Source of the DNA: Asterella californica
Taxonomy: Eukaryota; Streptophyta; Marchantiopsida; Marchantiales; Aytoniaceae
Direction: 5' to 3'
DNA: 64,000 nt
NCBI GenBank assembly: GCA_036924285.1
Contig: JAYKYS010000019.1
Coordinates: 4,836,001 to 4,900,000, forward strand
Position numbers and translations under genes: made by a program. Below are positions 57,701 to 64,000 of the stretch, one piece after another (position 1 is the first letter of the stretch; the number at the start of each line of letters is the position of its first letter). The notes beneath the pieces are model-generated. The model worked only from the letters and a program-made list of their open reading frames with translations. It was not told the DNA's origin and did no database searches.

Positions 57701-59937
57701 ACGTGGTCAAGGGCAGCAACGGCTAGCGCTGTCTGTTAGTCCGCTTTTAGCACCCGTTACAGGTAGCGGGCTGTCTGCTCCTGGACGTAATGAGCAGACA
57801 CTAGCACCGGCCGCAGCCCAGAGTCTCCTCCAAAGTCTGGTAGCGCGTGTGGACAGGCCAAGTGACGCGTCTGATGGCAGTGCTGTGGAACAGTCCTTAG
57901 GACACTTAACACAGGGGCTGCTTCCGTTGCTTGGTAACCTCGGTAGTGTTGGAGCCACCCAACGCGCGGAAGGTAGTAACCTAGGAGACATCATGGGACA
58001 GTTGATGTCGAGGACAGGTGAAGATAACGCTGGGCAGGCACCATTTCCTTCTAGTATGCTCAGGGGTATGATGGGTCAACTGGTTCAGAGTCCATTTATG
58101 GAGAATCTTGTGCAGCAAGTCATGACTGGTGCTCGCAGTGAGGAGACTCGGAATCCGGAACAGGCACTTTCTGGGCATAGTGGCGGCGGAGGCTTTGATA
58201 TTACGGGGGTTGTGCAGCAGATGCTGCCTGTCATATCTCAAATGTTCGGTGGTACGCAAACTCCTAGCTCAGGCCAGCAGGTCCACAACTCTCTCGATGT
58301 CCTCCTTCACACTGATGAAGGTTCAGCCAGAGAAATCCCAGGCCAAACCAGTGATACCGGAAGATGGAGAGGGGCGCTTAGTGAGGTTCGTACTAAGTGT
58401 AGGGCAATCTTAGAAGCTGAAGATTGTGAAGTTCTTTCGTAAGATGAAACGCGTCAGGAGTTTATCATTGTATTTTGTTTTCATTGTGGGCTTTCAAAGT
58501 CGTGACGAAATTTTGAGCTGAAGGTCGCATACAAGGAAGGCCCGTGTGCACCTCTTCAACTTGGTTGCTGATCAGCAACTGGTACCAACAACAACTTGGT
58601 CCAATCAGCAACTGCAGTTGCTGAATTGTTGTCTTTGCGATCGATGTGCGTATGCTAATTACCTCATGTTCAGAAAGAACCAGTATGGGAGGTTAACGGC
58701 TGCCATGGCACGGAACTGATCTTCGAGTTTGTTCCTGGAGCTACCCCTTGTACCGCGTGGCCTGTTCTGTACCGAAGGAATCATCTTGAATTATTGCCTG
58801 CAGGAGGAGGCAGCCCAGTGGAGCGAAACAATTTCAGCTGATGTTGATCAGCAGCAGTGTGCAGCACCACAAAGACCTTTCAGTGATGTATACGCGCGGG
58901 GCTCACCTGTTGCAAAACGACAGAAGGTACGACGCCGTTCTCAGTTCTCTCTGTTTCCTTCTTTCTTTCACGTCGAGTGAAGTACGCCTTCGGAGAAAGT
59001 ATAGTTGAGACTTTTCCCGAATCTGAACGCGGCGTTACGCTCTAATGATCGTTCTGGCTACACAAGTATGGACTCATGAGCCTATGTTTCGGGTTGACTT
59101 ACTTGAGATGAATATACTCACTAGTCTGTTGCTGAAGAACCACACCTACTCTTCATAGGACGACTGTAAAGATGTTACCTAGTTTGAAGGAGATGATACT
59201 TTCTTATCCTTCTGTGGACTTTCCTGGTCCCATTCGGTCGATGATTGGAAAGTACCACAGGAATACTTATCGCTCTGTTTGTGTTCCCAATCGGAATCTC
59301 GTTGGGTACTGGCATCTCCAGAGGTCGTGGGGCTTTATGAAGCATTGTACAGAATGATGACTACCTTCAATCATAAAAACATCAGTGTTTGTGTAAATTT
59401 TAAGCAGACAGATTTGGAGGGGACGGCTCAAAAGCTTGAAAATGGAGGTGCACCAGAAGAGGTTCTCCGAAGTGCAGCAAATAATGCCGCAGAGCAGTTT
59501 GTCAGATCTAACGGAACGGCTCATGGAGAAGCTTCTCAACTGGCCCAGCATGTTGTGGAAACCGAAGGGCTTGCCGAGGTGAGTCTGCTCGCCTTTAGAT
59601 GTTTGTTCACACTCCGCAGCGCCCGTGTAGGATTTAGCGATCTCCTTCTTTGGAGACTTAAAACTAAAAAAATCCTGAAAATTCTGTTGATTATCAGTTC
59701 TAAGGGTCTTCTTAGCAGTAGTAGGTAGCATGTGATGAGTGATAGATACGTACATTTGTATGGGTATGGTGATGGATGGATGCATCCTGCGTCTGGCAGG
59801 CATACATGGCTGTGCTGTTCCATGACCTTGCTGCACGGGTGGCAGCAGACCCCGATTTTGGCGATGGTACCCGATTCCCGAATGCAGCCCGAATCTTCCA
59901 GCAGCCGAAGGCGACCAAGGAGCCAGATGGAGGGTGA
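48767..59937 (+). CDS. BAG6/Scythe-like ubiquitin-like domain protein, 17 exons
   Basis: Coding exons as read from splice sites and phase: 48767-48886, 49256-49373, 49592-49660, 50107-50255, 50924-51013, 52307-52540, 52759-52828, 52994-53301, 53577-53741, 55170-55241, 55364-56177, 56681-56937, 57034-57450, 57693-58385, 58804-58926, 59408-59578, 59800-59937. All join in phase to 1,335 codons plus stop. The first three exons form an N-terminal ubiquitin-like domain (VEIKIKTLDAQSYTLRVEKN, ENQRLICRGKVLKDDQVLSA, VEDGHTLHLVARQP). Then come Pro/Gln/Gly/Ser-rich linkers, a conserved helical block (MMQNLGALLLELGRTTLTLR, ISPSGPNPMMVQ), NIHIHTS, and a C-terminal helical region (APEEVLRSAANNAAEQF, EAYMAVLFHDLAARVA). 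BAG6 relatives act in protein quality control, handling misfolded and tail-anchored proteins. Less certain: the ends of exons 6, 11 and 14, and whether an extra exon lies near 59180-59300. Confidence 0.85.
49018..49052 (-). other. tRNA-like 3' fragment (Asn-like) in intron 1
   Basis: On the minus strand CTGATTTGTCATAGGTTCAA followed by ATCCTAC has the form of an anticodon-stem end, variable loop and T arm, and resembles the 3' half of tRNA-Asn (CTGATTGGTCGTAGGTTCGA..) with C-to-T-type changes. No D arm, anticodon loop or complete acceptor stem is present, so it is not a gene. Confidence 0.35.
50660..50700 (+). repeat. Short tandem duplication in an intron of the BAG6-like gene
   Basis: GATGCCTGAACACACTCTG is followed directly by the same sequence with one change (AATACAC). 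A similar 24-bp duplication (ATGAACTCTGTACACCAACA) lies at 51206-51253. Confidence 0.7.
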
Positions 59938-61959
59938 TAGTGATTGGTTGCGACTATCATGAAAGCTACCTCGACACTCCGCGAGGTTGGATACGGCAAT
60001 TGAACCACAACGGGAGTAGGATTGGGGAGGTCTTGTGATTATCCTATAGATTCTACTCACTATTTTCCTTGTAACATGATGTTAAACATTTGATTATTCA
60101 CTAGGAACAGGTCCGTTGCTGTGGGGGAGATGTACAGATGAGAACGATTAGACAGGGTATATTTTTCTGTGCCATGTTCAAGCACGAGCCCCTTTGCTTC
60201 TTTTAGGGGCAAAGCGATACTCCAATCATGCCATTCGGCAGGGCAGAGTCAGAACTACGAAATAGTCAGTATGCGATGGCTGGTAGGTAGCCTACGGCGT
60301 GCATTCTCAGTTTTCTCTTGAGTAGATTTGAAGCGCAAACTAGAAAACAACTAGTATGTGCTATGATTCACGACATGTAGATTTTAAAGCTGTTGCCAGT
60401 ATTGTGCGGCCCTTGGTGCCCTTTTTTAACGTCATAATTCAGAGCTAAGCTTGTGGTAATTTGGCGAGTCTCCGATGAAGCTCTCTCATGAATTATTTGT
60501 TGTTTTAATTCTGGTCGAATAAAGGGGTCAGTGCGGCGAAGTTAATCCACCAAGTGTGTGTGTTTTTCTCAAATAGTCCGAATAGATCACTACTAGAAAG
60601 TTAAATAATTCTCGGGTAGATTCTTTCCAAAATCATTAAACCAAAATCAACAAAATGATCAACAAAATGGATTGGTTAGCGATGATGGAAGGGTTTTCAC
60701 CATATTCTAGGATGTGAAATCTTAGATCAACTCATGGTATTATTCGCTCGCAAGGTGTAATATGCCTTCGGTTTATAAGTTTTCAACATAAAGATAGAAT
60801 AAGGTGTACTATCAGTCAGTTGTGCTTTTGTTCCTTCTTTTATTCTCGAAGTCTATGATATGCAGACTTTTACGAAGGAGACGGATGAAATCCGGATAAG
60901 GATTGAGCTGTGTCTAGTTGTGTATGTAGCCTAGAGGTCTTTTACACGAGCGGTGGATAAAGCTTCGTTGCGTCCCACATTGTTAAAGAGAGGACAAGTA
61001 AAGATGGAAGAGAAAGTTCTCCTGCAATATTTCCTTGAGCAAAAGGGGTGTATGAATTTTCATCCATCCCTTACTACCAAGGGAGAGTAAGAGAAATGAG
61101 CAAACCTCTCATCCAGAGGGGAGGCAGAAAGGAGGGACTGACATCCAGCGCATGGCCAGACATCCCCTCATATCTAAGTAAAGATGAGTGGAATGAAATG
61201 AGATGAGTTGAGCGACAGTCTCTTCGAGGATTTCATTGTTTGCCATTATCACTGATTCGATTATCTTATAAGCTTGCATGTTCCTTGCATATTTTATCCA
61301 CCTCCTCGTGATAGAGGATGCAAATGTGCAAGGGTTGCACCGTGAATTGATCAACAAACATCCATAGAATTGCACATTTCTTTCCAAACAACACATTGCA
61401 CACATTAGAAATTTCTAAATTCACCAAGATATTACGCTATTAGCTTCATATTTCTTGGAATATGTGAAATCTAGAAAACCACTTTGGTCATTTCTGCCTT
61501 TTTTGCATGATATTCTTTCGATTTGTAATGTGTCTTGCGCCCGCCAATTGAAATAAAAGTAAAAAAAAAATTCGTGAAAAAACTTAATATAGTCACTATG
61601 TTATCATTTGATAACAATAGTCTTAGCTAGAGTAATTACAAAATAAAATAGATGCTTTTAAAGAAAATGATACCTCGTATATAGTCAATATGTTATGTAT
61701 AATGCACTCTTAAGAGTGCATGGCCACTTTTGAAAGTCACAGCTGAGACTGAGACATGAGATAGCCGTAATGCACGACTATGAGTGCATTAGATAACCTA
61801 ATGCACAAAGAGTTCTATGAATTTTCACACACAAATTTGGTTTACGTATTGAGAATTCGATTTTCTTCAGTGTTCTGATTGTCAAGCTCTACTTAGGTTT
61901 ACAAGCTCTTTTACAAATAAAGGATTCAGTTTTCATTGTAGTTTGTCATTCTTGCGCTC
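59938..61959. other. Intergenic region after the BAG6-like gene
   Basis: No gene recognised. Contains the 3' UTR of the BAG6-like gene at its left and, near 61.7 kb, a palindrome with repeated TAATGCAC boxes. Confidence 0.45.
61702..61721. repeat. Perfect 20-bp palindrome
   Basis: ATGCACTCTTAAGAGTGCAT reads the same on both strands. About 50 bases on, TAATGCAC and GTGCATTA form a second inverted pair (61768-61791), and AATGCAC occurs again at 61800. Confidence 0.85.
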
Positions 61960-62364
61960 ATGGAGGCATATTTAGATTTTGAGGACAAGTGTCATACTAT
62001 TGTAAAACAAATATTTAAGCTTATTGATGAAATAGAGACGGTAGACGTAGAGAGAGGAGGCATTCGTTCTAAGCATTGTGATAACTTGGTAAGATGTTGC
62101 TTTGAGAGTGGACGAAGGTTTCATGACTATGATGTTAGTAGTTCTATTGAGGATCTTTCAGAAGATTTAAAGAACTTGCAGTTCTTTATATCTTCTACGT
62201 TCTTTCTTGAGGTTAGAAAAATTGATATGGATCTATATCCAATGATGTCCATACGAGCTCTTTTGAATGAAATCCTTATGATGATCCTCTCTCATAGGAA
62301 TCTACCCACTCCCGTTTCATTAGTCTCCTTCAAAGGTCTAATTTCTACCCACTTGATACAATAG
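61960..62364 (+). CDS. Unassigned open reading frame
   Basis: 134 codons from ATG 61960 (MEAYLDFEDKCHTIVKQIFK ...). Its first 100 residues have a normal, acidic-helical composition and no known motif. The last part overlaps, on the opposite strand, the integrase trace of the minus-strand Ty3/gypsy fragment, so at most the 5' part could be an independent sequence. Could be chance. Confidence 0.2.
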   Translation: MEAYLDFEDKCHTIVKQIFKLIDEIETVDVERGGIRSKHCDNLVRCCFESGRRFHDYDVSSSIEDLSEDLKNLQFFISSTFFLEVRKIDMDLYPMMSIRALLNEILMMILSHRNLPTPVSLVSFKGLISTHLIQ

Positions 62365-62640
62365 TCAATGACGACTACAATGTATCTATTATCTCGAGGT
62401 GTCTTATTAGAAGACTTACAAAGTCAGTATCTTATTAACGGAGATGTTATAGTAGATTTTAGAGCAAATGCTTGACATACGTCACAAGTTTTGCAATAGT
62501 CTAAACACTCTTTGAAAATACCTCTCTAATGATAACTCGCATCAAAAATCTTGAAGGCTGTTATCTTACCAGCAAAGTGACCTCCGCAAATAATGCCGTC
62601 GTGAAACTCGTGTATTAGCTTGAAAGCTTCCTTTTGACCA
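62266..62640 (-). pseudogene. Integrase start of the minus-strand Ty3/gypsy fragment
   Basis: FHDGIICGGHFAGKITAFKI and ECLDYCKTCDVCQ form the HHCC zinc-binding site. After damage, RYIVVVIDYCIKWVEIRPLK is the conserved strand with the first catalytic Asp, followed by ETN and a stop. The rest of the catalytic core is missing. Confidence 0.75.
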
Positions 62641-63310
62641 ACTGCTCTCCTTAGTAATCCATATGCTCCTTAATGAAACAGAATTCTCTCCACCATGGTG
62701 TAAGGTTTGCATCTCTTGATCAACGCATTACGTTCTTGGGTATGTATACTTTCTGGAAAAGAGCCATCTGCAAGGAAACTCCAGATTTCCTTGTACTTGT
62801 CAAGTACCTCCTCAATGCTTGTGATGGTCATCACTTGGTCGTCTAGAAATGAATAATCAAATGGTTCTTCTCTCTCATCATCATAAGTCCTCGACAAGAG
62901 ATCAACATTTGTATGCTTTTTCTCTAGTCTATCTTCGATCATGTAATCATATTCTGTTAGAAAGATCTTTCAACAAGCAATACGACCTTTGGCATTAGAT
63001 TTATTAAAGATATACTTTAAAGCCTTGTGATATGTGACTATGAAAAATTTCTCTCCTAGCAAGTAGTGTCGAAATTTCTTCAATCCAAAAATCATAGCTA
63101 ATCCTTCTCGTTCCGTCACGAAGTAATTCTTCTTCGTGGGTGTCATCTGCCTACTAGCATAGCTATAGGATGATCATGCCCATCTCCATCTAACTGACTT
63201 AATGTACATCCGATTGCTACATTGGTGGCATCCTTAAACAGGATAAATACTTTACTCCACTCAAGTTTAGCAAGTATAGGAGTTGTCACCAATGTCTTTT
63301 TCAACTCTTC
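62641..63310 (-). pseudogene. RNase H of the minus-strand Ty3/gypsy fragment
   Basis: WSKVFILFKDATNVAIGCTL, then a stop at 63143, then KNYFVTEREGLAMIFGLKKF and RHYLLGEKFFIVTYHKALKY, and after another stop YDYMIEDRLEKKHTNVDLLS. The catalytic 'TDH' reads TYH. It ends in an acidic linker of about 60 residues before integrase. Confidence 0.8.
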
Positions 63311-64000
63311 AAATGCCTCCTTTGCTTTCTGATCATGCACTATTAAGTCAAAATCAACTCCCTTCTTCGTATACATAGTCAAAGCTATTGCTTTGTTCGA
63401 GAAGAAAAAGACAAACTCACGGTAATATCCAACCATACCAAGAAATTGTCTCAACTTTGTCAAGTTGATCAGAAATGAAAGATCCACAATCTTCTTCACG
63501 TTCTCAAGACCTACCGCAATCTCATTCTTGGAAATGATGTGTCTCAACAGTAGACCTTCTTCGCAATCAAAGATACACTTCCTTGGATTTAGAGAAGCGT
63601 TGGCTTGCTCCAACCGCTGCAAAACTTTGATCACATGATCAAAGTGATCCTCTTTTCTTTCGTACACGCAAAAATCGTCAATGAAATCATGGACAAACTT
63701 CTCTATGAATGATTCAAACACCTTGTTCATGAACCTCTGAAATGTGGCCGGAGCATTATAGAATCCGAATGACATCACTCGAAATGCAAATGTTCTCCAA
63801 GGAGTAGTGATTGTAATGGATTGCTAGTACTCATGTGCTATCTTGGTCTGGTTATACCCACTATAACCATCATTCAAGCTGTATCACTCATGACCAGCAA
63901 CTTCTTCCATCTCATCTATAAATGGCAGAGGATAATAATCCTTCTTGGTAACTGCATTCAACTATTTATAATCTATGCACACTCGCAGCTTATCATTCTT
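63311..64000 (-). pseudogene. Reverse transcriptase of the minus-strand Ty3/gypsy fragment
   Basis: From the right edge: KNDKLRVCIDYK, stop, LNAVTKKDYYPLPFIDEMEE, stop, YSLNDGYSGYNQTKIA, stop, then an open stretch with MSFGFYNAPATFQRFMNKVF, the catalytic box FIDDFCVY and LRQFLGMVGYYREFVFFFSN. Three stops within about 180 bases are TAG or TGA codons at positions that are usually Lys, Trp or Gln in relatives, mostly single transitions. Confidence 0.85.

Larger units (their letters stand above)
62266..64000 (-). mobile_element. Decayed Ty3/gypsy pol fragment running off the right edge
   Basis: On the minus strand from 64000 downward: RT, RNase H, a linker, and the zinc-binding and first catalytic part of integrase, ending at a TGA at about 62269. 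No LTR is seen on the left, so the fragment is truncated within integrase. It belongs to a different plant Ty3/gypsy lineage from the element at 11.9-27.7 kb, judged from the RT motifs. Confidence 0.85.

Overview
The window is plant nuclear DNA. It has spliced genes with GT-AG introns, LTR retrotransposons, a Tc1/mariner-pogo-type DNA transposon and a Helitron, and plant-type gene families (two-exon start of a chloroplast-type DJ-1 protein, RNA-dependent RNA polymerase, plant carboxylesterase, BAG6-like UBL protein). The gag/protease/RT style of the large Ty3/gypsy element recalls elements I know from moss genomes, so a bryophyte is my best guess; this is inference, not proof.

Layout. 0-1.2 kb: the first two coding exons of a DJ-1/PfpI gene on the minus strand, running off the left edge. 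1.2-6.6 kb: mostly noncoding, with an old decayed LTR fragment (3.65-4.69 kb) and a degenerate simple repeat (4.84-5.48 kb). 6.58-8.82 kb: a complete but dead pogo-like DNA transposon with terminal inverted repeats and a TA target site. 9-11.8 kb: a repeat complex with a nearly perfect 606-bp inverted repeat around a 320-bp spacer. 11.9-27.7 kb: a Ty3/gypsy retrotransposon with matching 1,317-bp LTRs that carries three nested insertions: two solo LTRs of another family in opposite orientations (14.8-15.7 and 16.7-17.6 kb, each with its own 4-bp target duplication) and a 5-kb LTR element that encodes Gag but no polymerase (20.0-25.1 kb). Without its insertions the host would be about 8.9 kb.

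27.7-34 kb: two dead host genes, a minus-strand RNA-dependent RNA polymerase C-terminus (29.5-31.8 kb) and a plus-strand carboxylesterase (32.7-33.5 kb). 34.9-36.9 kb: a broken minus-strand coding remnant ending in a coiled coil, family unknown. 39-40.4 kb: a small intron-containing gene-like module with a CxxC/CxxC motif. 41.4-45.7 kb: a decayed Helitron (OTU-like segment, DUF6570-like region, remnants around the missing Rep domain, PIF1-type helicase with damaged Walker motifs).

48.8-59.9 kb: the only apparently intact host gene, a 17-exon BAG6/Scythe-like gene whose exon phases all join to an open frame of 1,335 codons. 60-62 kb: sparse sequence with a 20-bp palindrome. 62.3-64 kb: a decayed minus-strand Ty3/gypsy pol fragment (RT, RNase H, start of integrase) leaving the right edge.

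Overall this is a gene-poor, transposon-dense plant segment with two host loci at its ends and two pseudogenised loci between. The most interesting parts are the gag-only element nested inside a related full-coding element with the same terminal signals, and the long inverted repeat, a possible small-RNA source.
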